From assembly GCA_965197865.1 (NCBI GenBank), contig CBDANZ010000005.1:1-64000 (forward strand): a stretch of DNA of 64,000 nucleotides, read 5' to 3'. Below, piece by piece: positions 26,377-36,301 of this stretch. The stretch's first letter is position 1; each line of letters begins with the position of its first letter. The stretch is from CBDANZ01 sp965197865 (GTDB taxonomy: Bacteria; Acidobacteriota; Vicinamibacteria; Vicinamibacterales; CAVVIG01). Both the position numbers and the translations under genes were made by a program. The notes under the pieces are model-generated. The model saw only the letters and a program-made list of their open reading frames with translations. It was not told the DNA's origin and searched no databases.

Positions 26377-28165
26377 TCATGGAGGGTGTGCCAGTGGCCG
26401 CTCCAAGATGATCGAGATCGAATCGCGTTCTGCGATCGATTCTTGACCTGGCTCGCTAAGGAGACGATGACGACGCTCAGGACCGGCGAACGTCAGGACG
26501 CTCGTCTCGTCGCCCTCGGGCGCCACCGCAGCCGTGAACATCGAGATCCAATCCTTCTCCACCGCAAAGGGTATTCCCTGCTTTTGCAATTGCAACAGAA
26601 CGCCCGCAGCAATGCCCCAGGCGGGCTGATCGATCTTGACAAGCGGCTTCCCGATGTCGTGGTTGTCCATGTAGCCCTTCAAGGCATCCGACAGCCGTCT
26701 CGCCGCGAGCTGCTCGGTGGCGGGACGGAACGAGCGACTGACCACGACGCGCAGCTGCTGCACTCCAATCGCCGCCGCGACGATCCACAAGAACGCGCAA
26801 ACCAGCGCGGCCCCACGCACCCCAAGAGACCTCGGCCGCCTGAAGGCGGCCACAGCCCACTCGACGAGCACCGCCGCATTGAGCACTCCGATGCCCGAGA
26901 TCCAAAACACCGCGTGATCGGCGATGTCCTCCTCCACACACGTGACGGACCATAACGCGACGAGCGAGGCGAGCAACAACAAGCCGCGCAGCGCCAGTTG
27001 AAACCGGTCGCGAACGCGAGCGGCGTGGATCGTTACCGCACCGAGCAACAACACCTGGGCGAGGGCCCAACCCTGGCTCCACAGGGCCTGGCTCTTGCGG
27101 AGCCTTTCGCCCCACGCCACGTATAAGTCGGGGCCGGACCAGTCCGGACATCATGTCCGTCCAGGCGAGGTAGGCATCGCGAAAGCGCTGGCCCGGATGT
27201 TCCTCGAGCACAAAGAACCTCCAGAGCTCCCCAAGATTACCAGCTGTGTTGTGAAGCTGCTGGGCCAGCGGAAGGAGCCACAACGCGACAAGAAGCCAAA
27301 GCGTCGGCGTTGACCCTCCTCCGGACGCGGCGCGGCTCCCCGCCATCGCTCGAACGGTTCGCCGACACGATCACGGCGGCCAGTGAAAGGCCGCTCAACG
27401 CGAGAACCGTCGGCGCCAGGCCAACGTGGGTCTGGACGGCGAAGGTGGCCACGAAGGCGACCAGCGGGAGCAATCCAGAACGGCCGCTCACCATCGCAGC
27501 GCACAGCAGGATCAGGACCATCGTTGGCAGCACGAGCACGTGGGGATTCCATTGGCTCGCGAGCATTTCCTGCATCCGCCACATGAACACGACGCCAAGA
27601 GCGGTCGTGACGACCGCCAACAGGCCACGCCCCATGCGAAGGGTGATCCAGACAATCGTCAGGAGCGATCCCAGGTTGATGGCGAGGGCTGCGGCGGAGA
27701 GCCCTGCGGTCCTCCCACCGCTCAGAACGTAGAACGGCGCCAGAATGAGGAAATACAGCGGCCCCGGATGATTCTATCCGAACCGCGAATAAGGTCCTAG
27801 AAAAAGTTCCCAGTTGGTCGCGTGAATCGTGTAGCTTTCGAGCACCGCGATGTCGCCGACGGCAGCGTAATCCCCGGCTGCCTGGCGAGCGTAAGCGACG
27901 AGCGCAAGGAGACCGGAGGCCGCCAACAGCGACAGGGCGGCCGCCCGCGCCACGCTCTGGCGCCAGACGCAAATGAGCAGCATCCCATTCAGTAGGACGC
28001 TCGCAGCGAGCGGCCTCACGTAGTTGTGCACGCGGATACGGACCGGGCCGAGCCACCAGTCGTATCCGCTGCCGCCCATGACGCCGACGACCAGGAGCAG
28101 GGCGACAATCGCGCCGCCGGCAAGAAGGGCCGTAATCGTCTTGCGCCCGCGCGGGCGCGGATCGA
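26377..28165 (-). pseudogene. Broken multi-spanning membrane glycosyltransferase-like gene
   Basis: About 590 codons on the minus strand are split over three frames. The first runs from about 28165 through hydrophobic helices to GPYSRFG, a TAG (27774-27776), then NHPGPLYFLILAPFYVLSGG; relatives have YNHPGPLYFY, so Tyr became amber. It continues WNPHVLVLP ... FAVQTHVGLAP, shifts frame near 27340 to WLLVALWLLPLAQQLHNTAG and FFVLEEHPGQRFRDAYLAW, then shifts again near 27130 to GERLRKSQALWSQGWALAQV and on to the end. Many membrane helices and the NHPGPLYF word suggest a GT-C-like polyprenyl-sugar transferase. It converges on the broken epimerase, so the two may be a dead surface-glycan locus. Confidence 0.7.
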
Positions 28166-28219
28166 CACCTAATCACAGGAGAGACGAAAGCAGTCTACCG
28201 CACCAAGAGTGAGACAGCC

Positions 28220-29296
28220 GTGCTTGACGGCCGGCGCCTCCCGACGCATCATGTTGGCAAACAAAAGGCGAATACCCGTGCCGCTCCTTTTTGGCCCCGC
28301 CTCCCTCAAACCGACCACGCGCGACGTGGCCAACCTCGTGCGAACGAGCGGCACGGCGGCGCTGACCGAGAGGCGGACCGCCGGGCCGACCAGGCCCGGT
28401 ATCAAGAGGTGACCTGCCGCTCGGCCTTGAACCGCGTTCAAGGCATGCCTTTTCAATGGACATTGAACCCCTACCGCGGCTGCACGCACGGCTGTCACTA
28501 CTGCTTCGCGCGCAGATATCACGTGCAGTTCGAGATGGACTCCGACGACGAGTTTTCGTCGGTGATTCTCGTGAAGAGGAACTTCGTCGAAGTTCTGGAG
28601 CGTGAGCTCGATCGGCCATCCTGGACGCGCGAACAGGTGGCGTTCGGCACGGCAACCGATCCCTACCAGCCGATCGAAGGCTACTACAAGCTGACCCGTC
28701 GATCGATCGCGACGCTCGCGCGCGGGCGTACGGCAGTAAGCCTCGTCACAAAGGGGCCGATGGTGGTGCGCGACCGCGACGTTCTCGCCGACCTCTCGCG
28801 CGCCGCCCGCTGCACAGTTTGCATGAGCGTTCCGACCGTGGACGAGGACGCGTGGCGCCGGCTGGAGCCCGGCACGGCGCATCCGCTCCAGCGGCTTCGC
28901 GCCGTTCGGGACCTTGTGGACGCGGGCATCAACGCCGGTGTCCTCATGGCGCCCATCGTTCCCGGCTTCTCTTCATCTCGCTCGAAGCTGGAGCGCACCG
29001 TCAAAGCCATCGCCGACCACGGCGCCCAGTTCGTCGGATGCAACGTCATGTATCTGCAGGGCGGTACTCGCACGCACTTTATGAAATTTATCGAGCGGGA
29101 CTTTTCTTCGATGCTGCCGCGATTCGAGAGGCTGTACACCAAGAAGTACCCGCCCGATTCCTATCGAGAAGAAGTTCGAGCGATGGTGCGCGTACTGCAG
29201 TCCCGCTATGGAATGATCAGAAGCGAGAAGGCGGACGACTTGGGGGGTCGAGCCGCCGGCGAACTTCAGCTGGAGCAGGTTGGGCTTGCCTGGTGA
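28220..29296 (+). CDS. Radical SAM protein, Rv2578c-like/SplB-like family
   Basis: An intact radical SAM enzyme of unknown reaction. The 4Fe-4S motif is CTHGCHYC (CX3CX2C) in NPYRGCTHGCHYCFARRYH. SAM-fold features follow: QVAFGTATDPYQPIEGYYKL, VSLVTKGPMVVRDRDVL, and AGVLMAPIVPGF-like text. The start is uncertain: homologous text begins around RYQEVTCRSALNRVQGMPFQ, so the true start may be near 28390-28410 (GTG at 28409 is in frame) rather than 28220. The upstream 60 codons look non-coding. It lies in a cluster of broken genes but has no lesion itself. Confidence 0.85.
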   Translation: MLDGRRLPTHHVGKQKANTRAAPFWPRLPQTDHARRGQPRANERHGGADREADRRADQARYQEVTCRSALNRVQGMPFQWTLNPYRGCTHGCHYCFARRYHVQFEMDSDDEFSSVILVKRNFVEVLERELDRPSWTREQVAFGTATDPYQPIEGYYKLTRRSIATLARGRTAVSLVTKGPMVVRDRDVLADLSRAARCTVCMSVPTVDEDAWRRLEPGTAHPLQRLRAVRDLVDAGINAGVLMAPIVPGFSSSRSKLERTVKAIADHGAQFVGCNVMYLQGGTRTHFMKFIERDFSSMLPRFERLYTKKYPPDSYREEVRAMVRVLQSRYGMIRSEKADDLGGRAAGELQLEQVGLAW

Positions 29297-29329
29297 GAGA
29301 GAGACTTCGGGCCTTGGCCTCTGAAGTCT

Positions 29330-30165
29330 TTACCGTCCCGTCAGCTGCATCAGCGCCCGGACGCGCTGCTCGGTGGACGGGTGCGTCCTGAACAGCGACA
29401 GTAAACCGCCCGCGCTGAACAGCTTGACGATAAATGAGATAAACATGTGGGCTGTGGCCGGGTTCGCGTCGAGCGGCACCCGGCGCGAGGTGGATTCGAT
29501 CTTCTAAAGCGCGCTGATCAACCCCACGGGGACTGCCGGCGATCGACACGCCACCGGCATCAGCCCCGAACTCGCGCGAGCGCTAAATTGCGACTTGAAT
29601 GAGCATGGCGACAATTGGCGCTAGAATGATCGCTGCAAGCAACGCGATCGAGTTCTCGTGCCGGCCGGTGTGCGAGCTGCTAAAGAACACGGCGAAGCGG
29701 GACATCATGACAGCCGAGACAATCGTCGCGGCGATGGAGCTGATCAGGATGTCGCGATGCTTCACGCACGCCAGCTCGTGAGCGATGACGCCTTCGAGCT
29801 CCTCCTCGTCGAACATTCGCAGGGTGCCTTCGGTGGCCGCGACCGCAGCGTGCTGCGGATTCCGGCCGGTTGCGAAGACATTTAGCGGGGGCTGAGGGAT
29901 CAGGTTACAGCCAAGGCATCGGCAAGCCGGCACGCTGCACCAGATTGGCCACCACGCGATACAGTAAAAGGTCCGTTCCAACTTCCTTCGCGCCGTACAT
30001 GCGGAGAACGATCTTGTCCGAAAACCAGTACAAGCCGAAGTTCATCGCAGCCGCGAAAAAGAACCCGAGGATGAGCCCCCGGCCACCACCGAGCGCTTCA
30101 CCCAGGACCAGCAGCAGCGCGCTCAGGATGCCCAGCAGCAGAACAGTCTTCAATCCGTTTCGCAT
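29330..30165 (-). pseudogene. htpX: Broken zinc metalloprotease HtpX gene
   Basis: HtpX is an inner-membrane quality-control protease. The N-terminus is normal (MRNGLKTVLLLGILSALLLV, then GAKEVGTDLLLYRVVANLVQ). One extra base near 29915 shifts the frame after GLPMP; the next frame continues NLIPQPPLNVFATGRNPQHA and EEELEGVIAHELACVKHRD. The zinc motif keeps HExxH spacing only in part: relatives have HELSHVKHRD, here HELACVKHRD, so the second zinc His is Cys. Then LIQVAI meets TAG (29583-29585) where Ser is expected before RSREFGADAGG. A third shift near 29490 precedes TAHMFISFIVKLFSAGG and the normal end. Confidence 0.85.
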
Positions 30166-30270
30166 AGTCGCATCCTAACTCTCCGCTGCCGGGAACCCCG
30201 ATCCCCGCTCTGAAACTCCCGACCTCACGCAGCACGCAGCCCCCAGCACCCATCGCCGTATAATCGGTCT

Positions 30271-30795
30271 ATGCCCTGGGTCGCGCTGCTGCTCGCGGCG
30301 GCACTCGCTCAACAGCCGGTTCCGCAGCCATTTCCGCGTCCCGGCACCGCGCCCCCGCCAAGACAAGGACAACCTGCGCCCCCGCAACCACAGGCCGCGG
30401 CGGCGCCTCAGACACCGCCGCCAGCCAGGACCGACGGCGCGCCGACAGAAGCGATGCTGGGCGTGGTGGTTTATCCCGGCGCGCAGTTCCTTGTGTCGTT
30501 CGATGCTGGCCGCGGCCAGCGCCACTACTTCTTCGGGTCCACGGCCTCGTTTGTCGATCTGGTGACGTATTACCGCACCATGCTGAAACAGCGCGGCAAG
30601 CTCGTGTTCGACGTACCGGCGACGCACGCCTTCGATGTCGGCCGATTTCGGGAGAAGACCATGGCATTTCCGCCCGGCGTGACGATCAAGGATTACGAAT
30701 CGGAGCTGTGGCTGGGGTATCCGAATCCGAAGCCGGGAGGCCAACCTGCACGCTTTCCGACGATCATTCAGATCGTGCCGGTCACGGAAAGATGA
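30271..30795 (+). CDS. Secreted Pro/Gln-rich hypothetical protein
   Basis: A 174-residue protein with a short hydrophobic signal-like start (WVALLLAAALAQQ), a 45-residue Pro/Gln/Ala linker, then a compact domain (AMLGVVVYPGAQFLVSFDAG, GQRHYFFGSTASFVDLVTYY). It looks exported or anchored. I do not know the domain; it reads like a conserved acidobacterial protein of unknown role. It converges on thiC with 5 bases between the stops. Confidence 0.7.
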   Translation: MPWVALLLAAALAQQPVPQPFPRPGTAPPPRQGQPAPPQPQAAAAPQTPPPARTDGAPTEAMLGVVVYPGAQFLVSFDAGRGQRHYFFGSTASFVDLVTYYRTMLKQRGKLVFDVPATHAFDVGRFREKTMAFPPGVTIKDYESELWLGYPNPKPGGQPARFPTIIQIVPVTER

Positions 30796-30800
30796 ATGCT

Positions 30801-32489
<1,689 letters not shown>

Positions 32490-32607
32490 GTAATGCTCCA
32501 GCAGGGCTGATGACCTGCACTACGCTCGGGCGGTCTACAAACCCGCACGACGACTGTCTGCACGCTGCAAACGTGGCGTCCCTCTTCGGCTGGACGCGAG
32601 AGGCGGG

Positions 32608-32695
32608 GCACCGCGCTTCCTTCGCCGGTCTTAACCGGATCAGGTTCCAAGGGTCTTTTCTCAATCCCCGTACGGGATACCCCTGACGGTAGCTC
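32608..32695 (-). promoter_or_regulatory. TPP riboswitch (thi box) upstream of thiC
   Basis: On the minus strand the leader reads CAGGGGTATCCC-GTAC-GGGGAT, then TGAGAAAAGACCCTTGGAAC and CTGATCCGGTTAAGACCGGC followed by GAAGGAAG. This matches the TPP aptamer order: P1 start, short P3 hairpin, TGAGA, ACCCTT, GAACCTGAT, P4/P5, and the GAAGGAAG close. P3 is very short (5 bp, tetraloop). Two core positions differ from the usual text: UUGAGA instead of CUGAGA, and UAAGACC instead of UAAUACC. About 118 bases separate it from the thiC ATG, room for an expression platform. Confidence 0.9.
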
Positions 32696-32699
32696 TCTC

Positions 32700-33246
32700 A
32701 CTATAGCTCGAAACGGGCAATTGGATAGTTGAGTGAGTGGGAGTGATCACTTCCACGAGAGCGTTTCAGATGTGCGAGAGGCCCGCCTGATGCGGGTTGT
32801 CGTGTGGCGCCGCGTCAGGCGAGCCGGATACTCTTGGCGTGTTCCACGAAGTCGCCGCGCACGAGGTTGTCGACGAAGCGGTGCGTCAGGTCGAAGCTCG
32901 CCCGGAAACGCGGCAGAGGCAGTGTAGTTGGAAGGTTGATGAGCCGGTACTCGGGCTCAGCCAAGCGAAGATCTCGTCATTTTCTTCATTTCTGACTGGT
33001 CATGGCCTTGGCGTCGTTCGCAGCCGCATCGATCGAAGCAGCCGCGGTCAAATCGAAAGCTGCCCCGGAACGAATTCCGACCGTGATAGCCCTCAACACG
33101 CACGCGAACACAACGTCGAAAACAAAGCGGCTGGTCACGCGCCCCGGAGCGAAAGGTGCCAGATCCGATTGCCGCCGGATTCGGCACTCTTACGGTCGGC
33201 GCAATGTACTTGCCGGAATCATCCGGGATCCAAGACACTGGAGCAC
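32700..33246 (-). pseudogene. Intergenic stretch with a DUF5777-like barrel protein fragment
   Basis: Between thiC and rlmI about 545 bases lack an intact gene. On the minus strand at about 32967-32815 one frame reads PEYRLINLPTTLPLPRFRAS then FDLTHRFVDNLVRGDF and soon stops. The words INLPTTLPLP and LTHRF resemble the start of the DUF5777 beta-barrel family I recall from Acidobacteriota and Bacteroidota. The rest of the barrel is missing and stops lie just upstream. I see nothing recognisable in 32975-33246. Confidence 0.4.
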
Positions 33247-34407
33247 TCACCCGAGCTTTCTGAGAATGAAACACTTGAGGTAATAGGTTTCGGGCACGCC
33301 GAGCAGGACCGGATGATCGCGGCCTTGCATCCGTTTCTCGACGACGGTCACGTGAGCTCCGGCATCCACAGCCGCGCTGTAGACGATCTGAGCGAAGGCC
33401 GCCTCGTTCACGTGGTACGAACAGCTGCATGTGACGAGCGTGCCGCCTTGGTTGAGCAGCTTCAAGGCGCGCAGATTGATCTCCTTGTAGCCGACTGTGG
33501 CTTTCGGCACAGCGGCCTTGTTCTTCGCGAATGCTGGCGGGTCGAGCACGATCGTATCGAACCGTTCGCGCAGGCGCGCGAAACCACGCAGCTCGTCAAA
33601 GACGTTCCCGACGCGAGCGTCGACTACAACGCCGTTCCGCTCGGCGTTGGCGCGCAACCGTTGGACGGCGCTCTCGGAGAGGTCGAACGCGATCGTCTCC
33701 CGGCACGTTCCCGCCAGCTTCAGCGCGAAGCCGCCATGGTAGCTGAAGCAGTCGAGCAGCCGCCCACGCGCGTAGCGCGCAGCCGCCTCGCGGTTCTCGC
33801 GCTGGTCAAGAAAGAGCCCTGTCTTCTGCCCGCGCCGAAGGTCGACGTCGTACTCGATTCCGGCCTCGGTGACCGCGACCACCTCGGGAATGTCCCCGCT
33901 CAGTTCCTCGACACGCTGCTCCAGGCCCTCCAGGAGACGTACCCGTGGATCGTTTCGAGCCAGAATCCCGCGAGGTTGGACGCGGGCGTTGAGCGTCGAG
34001 ACGATGTGCGGCATCAGGCGATCCATGCCCTGTGACAGCGTCTGCACGACGAGATAATCACCATAGCGATCCACGACGAGCGAAGGGAGCAGGTCCGCTT
34101 CGCCGTGTATCAATCTGTACGCCGTCGCATTAATCCCCAGCGATTCTCGGAACCCAATGGCTCGCTCGATTCGACCCGTTATGAGCTTATCGTCGGCTAC
34201 TCGGTCGCCGTAGGTCAGCATCCGGATCGCGATCTGGGATCGATCGCTGTACAGGGCCCAGCCTAGCGTGCGGCCGCGCGGTCCACGCACGACCACGCGA
34301 TCCCCGGCGCCAGCCTTCGCATCGACGACGTCGGCCCTATAGATCCACGGGTGGCCGCTTCGGAGCCTCTCCTCGCCGCGCGCCGAGATGACGGCGGTTG
34401 GAATCAT
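33247..34407 (-). CDS. Class I SAM-dependent rRNA methyltransferase, RlmI/RlmK-like
   Basis: A 386-residue protein with an N-terminal PUA domain (GEERLRSGHPWIYRADVVDA) and a C-terminal Rossmann methyltransferase (GRLLDCFSYHGGFALKLAGT as the SAM loop; FDTIVLDPPAFAKNKAAVPK as the catalytic DPPAF block). RlmI methylates C5 of a 23S rRNA cytosine; here the site is assumed from family. The ATG at 34407 fits the PUA start; the longer frame to 34524 is unlikely. Its promoter region is shared with divergent rpiB. Confidence 0.9.
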   Translation of the reverse strand: MIPTAVISARGEERLRSGHPWIYRADVVDAKAGAGDRVVVRGPRGRTLGWALYSDRSQIAIRMLTYGDRVADDKLITGRIERAIGFRESLGINATAYRLIHGEADLLPSLVVDRYGDYLVVQTLSQGMDRLMPHIVSTLNARVQPRGILARNDPRVRLLEGLEQRVEELSGDIPEVVAVTEAGIEYDVDLRRGQKTGLFLDQRENREAAARYARGRLLDCFSYHGGFALKLAGTCRETIAFDLSESAVQRLRANAERNGVVVDARVGNVFDELRGFARLRERFDTIVLDPPAFAKNKAAVPKATVGYKEINLRALKLLNQGGTLVTCSCSYHVNEAAFAQIVYSAAVDAGAHVTVVEKRMQGRDHPVLLGVPETYYLKCFILRKLG

Positions 34408-34443
34408 CCTGAACCTAGAACCCTCATAGTACAATTGTCGCTC

Positions 34444-34893
34444 GTGCGCATTGCCATTGGCGCCGATCACGCGGGATTTCCTCTCAAGGAACACGTCAAG
34501 GCCACCCTGCAGCGGCTTGGCCACAGCGTCGATGACCGCGGCACCCAGAGCGAGGACTCGATCGACTACCCGCCGATCTGCTTTGCCGTCGCACGCGCGG
34601 TCGTCTCTGGCTGCGCCGAGCGCGGGATCGTGATAGGTGGAAGCGGGCAGGGCGAGCAGATAGCGGCCAACAAGATTCCCGGGATCCGTGCGGCGCTGTG
34701 CAACGATTTGTATGGGGCGCGGCTGTCACGGGCGCACAACGACGCGAACGTGCTCTCGATGGGAGGGCGGATCGTGGCGGTTTCGCTCGCGGACGAAATC
34801 GTCACGCTGTGGTTGAACACAGCCTTCGAGGGCGGCCGGCACCAGCGGCGCAACGACCAGATTTCCACGGCTGAGCGCGAACCTCGGTCCTGA
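34444..34893 (+). CDS. rpiB: Ribose-5-phosphate isomerase B
   Basis: A 149-residue RpiB/LacAB protein that interconverts ribose 5-phosphate and ribulose 5-phosphate. The start text RIAIGADHAGFPLKEHVKAT, the middle IVIGGSGQGEQIAANKIPGI and NDANVLSMGGRIV mark the family. The usual active-site Cys (GTGxG) position has Ser here (GGSGQG), as seen in some RpiB/LacAB members. GTG at 34444 is the best start. The end carries an Arg/Glu-rich extension. It precedes glyA. Confidence 0.9.
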   Translation: MRIAIGADHAGFPLKEHVKATLQRLGHSVDDRGTQSEDSIDYPPICFAVARAVVSGCAERGIVIGGSGQGEQIAANKIPGIRAALCNDLYGARLSRAHNDANVLSMGGRIVAVSLADEIVTLWLNTAFEGGRHQRRNDQISTAEREPRS

Positions 34894-34951
34894 AGGGGCA
34901 CGCGGCGGACCAGGCGCCTGGCCTTTCAGACCCGCGAGAGGTGAAACGGAC

Positions 34952-36229
34952 ATGGTCACCGATATCGCGAACGTTTCACGGTGGCGCACACTCGCCGAAA
35001 CCGATCCGGAGCTAGCCCTGGCGATTCGGAACGAGTTGCATCGTCAGAATAACGGCCTTGAACTGATCGCATCGGAGAACTTCGTGAGCCGCGCGGTCCT
35101 GGAGACGGCCGGCTCGGTCCTGACGAACAAGTATGCCGAAGGCTATCCGGGCCGCCGGTACTACGGCGGCTGCGAGTTCGTCGACGTGGCGGAGCGCGCC
35201 GCGATTGCGCGCGCCAAGACACTGTTTGGAGCCGATCATGTGAATGTCCAGCCGCATTCCGGCGCCCAGGCGAACATGGCCGTGTACATGACGCTGCTCA
35301 AGCCGGGCGAGACGGTCCTTGGCATGAACCTAGCGCACGGCGGTCACCTCACACACGGCCACCCGCTCAATTTCTCCGGTCAGCTCTACACGATCGTTCC
35401 CTACGGCGTCCGCAAGGACGACGAGCGCATCGACTACGAGGAGCTGGATCGGCTGGCCAGCCAGCACAAGCCGAAGATGATCATCGTGGGCGCGAGCGCG
35501 TATCCGCGGAGCATCGAGTTCGCACGCGTTCGTTCCACGGCCGACCGCATCGGCGCTGCGGTGTTCACCGACATGGCGCACATTGCCGGTCTGGTTGCCG
35601 CCGGCGTGCATTCCAGTCCCGTGCCGCACTCCGATTTCGTGGCGACGACCACCCACAAGACGCTGCGCGGACCACGAGGCGGGATGGTGATGTGCCGAGA
35701 CCAGTTCGCCAAGGACCTCGATCGCAGTGTGTTCCCTGGAGTGCAGGGCGGTCCGCTCATGCACATCATCGCGGCCAAGGCGGTGTGCCTGAAAGAAGCC
35801 GGCGAGCCGGCGTTCGCGGACTACCAGCAGCAGATCGTGACCAACGCGAAGCGGCTTGCCGAGGTGCTCTCGTCCGCCGGGTTCCGGCTGGTCAGCGGCG
35901 GCACCGACAACCACCTAATGCTCGTCGACGTGTTTTCGAAGGGCATCACCGGCAAGGCGGCCGAGGCGGCCCTGGGTAAGGCGGCCGTCACGGTCAACAA
36001 GAACGCGATCCCGTTCGATACAAACCCGCCGATGGTGGCGAGCGGCATTCGCATCGGCACGCCGGCAGTCACGACGCGCGGGATGCGCGAGGCCGAGATG
36101 GAGATCATCGGCGAGCTGATCGCGCGCGCCTTGAGGACCCCGGACGATGAAGGAGCGCTCGCGATGATTCGAGCCGAAGTCGAAAAGCTGTGCCGGAAAT
36201 TCCCCCTCTATCCGGAACCGCAGGCCTGA
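34952..36229 (+). CDS. glyA: Serine hydroxymethyltransferase
   Basis: A 425-residue PLP enzyme converting serine and tetrahydrofolate to glycine and methylene-tetrahydrofolate. It shows LIASENFVSRAVLETAGSVL, YPGRRYYGGCEFVDVAE, VNVQPHSGAQANMAVYM, and the PLP-lysine block TTTHKTLRGPRGGM (Lys near residue 232). ATG start with GAGAGG about 10 bases upstream. rpiB-glyA adjacency is common. The downstream dinG reading frame appears to overlap its end, but that part of dinG is doubtful. Confidence 0.97.
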   Translation: MVTDIANVSRWRTLAETDPELALAIRNELHRQNNGLELIASENFVSRAVLETAGSVLTNKYAEGYPGRRYYGGCEFVDVAERAAIARAKTLFGADHVNVQPHSGAQANMAVYMTLLKPGETVLGMNLAHGGHLTHGHPLNFSGQLYTIVPYGVRKDDERIDYEELDRLASQHKPKMIIVGASAYPRSIEFARVRSTADRIGAAVFTDMAHIAGLVAAGVHSSPVPHSDFVATTTHKTLRGPRGGMVMCRDQFAKDLDRSVFPGVQGGPLMHIIAAKAVCLKEAGEPAFADYQQQIVTNAKRLAEVLSSAGFRLVSGGTDNHLMLVDVFSKGITGKAAEAALGKAAVTVNKNAIPFDTNPPMVASGIRIGTPAVTTRGMREAEMEIIGELIARALRTPDDEGALAMIRAEVEKLCRKFPLYPEPQA

Positions 36230-36275
36230 AGGTCCCCACGGCTACCGATCAGGCAGGCCTGAAGGCCTCCACGAC
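36224..36275. repeat. Direct repeat of a GCAGGCCTGAAGG element at the glyA-dinG junction
   Basis: GCAGGCCTGAAGGTCCCCACG and, about 32 bases on, GCAGGCCTGAAGGCCTCCACG are two near-identical copies. The core GGCCTGAAGGCC is palindromic and resembles the inverted element between ftsA and ftsZ. It straddles the glyA stop. Confidence 0.75.
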
Positions 36276-36301
36276 AACCCACACGCCGGCCGCCAACCTC
36301 G

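Noticed and set aside
21304..29585. Reassignment of TAG as a sense codon
   Set aside because: Intact genes such as rpmB and dnaG end in TAG, and most TAG-bearing frames also have frameshifts; decay is simpler.
32797..34035. 412-codon plus-strand frame
   Set aside because: Antisense to the RlmI-like gene; no motifs, and the opposite strand is clearly coding.
34894..34951. Glycine riboswitch before glyA
   Set aside because: The spacer is under 60 bases and holds a partial palindromic element instead of an aptamer.
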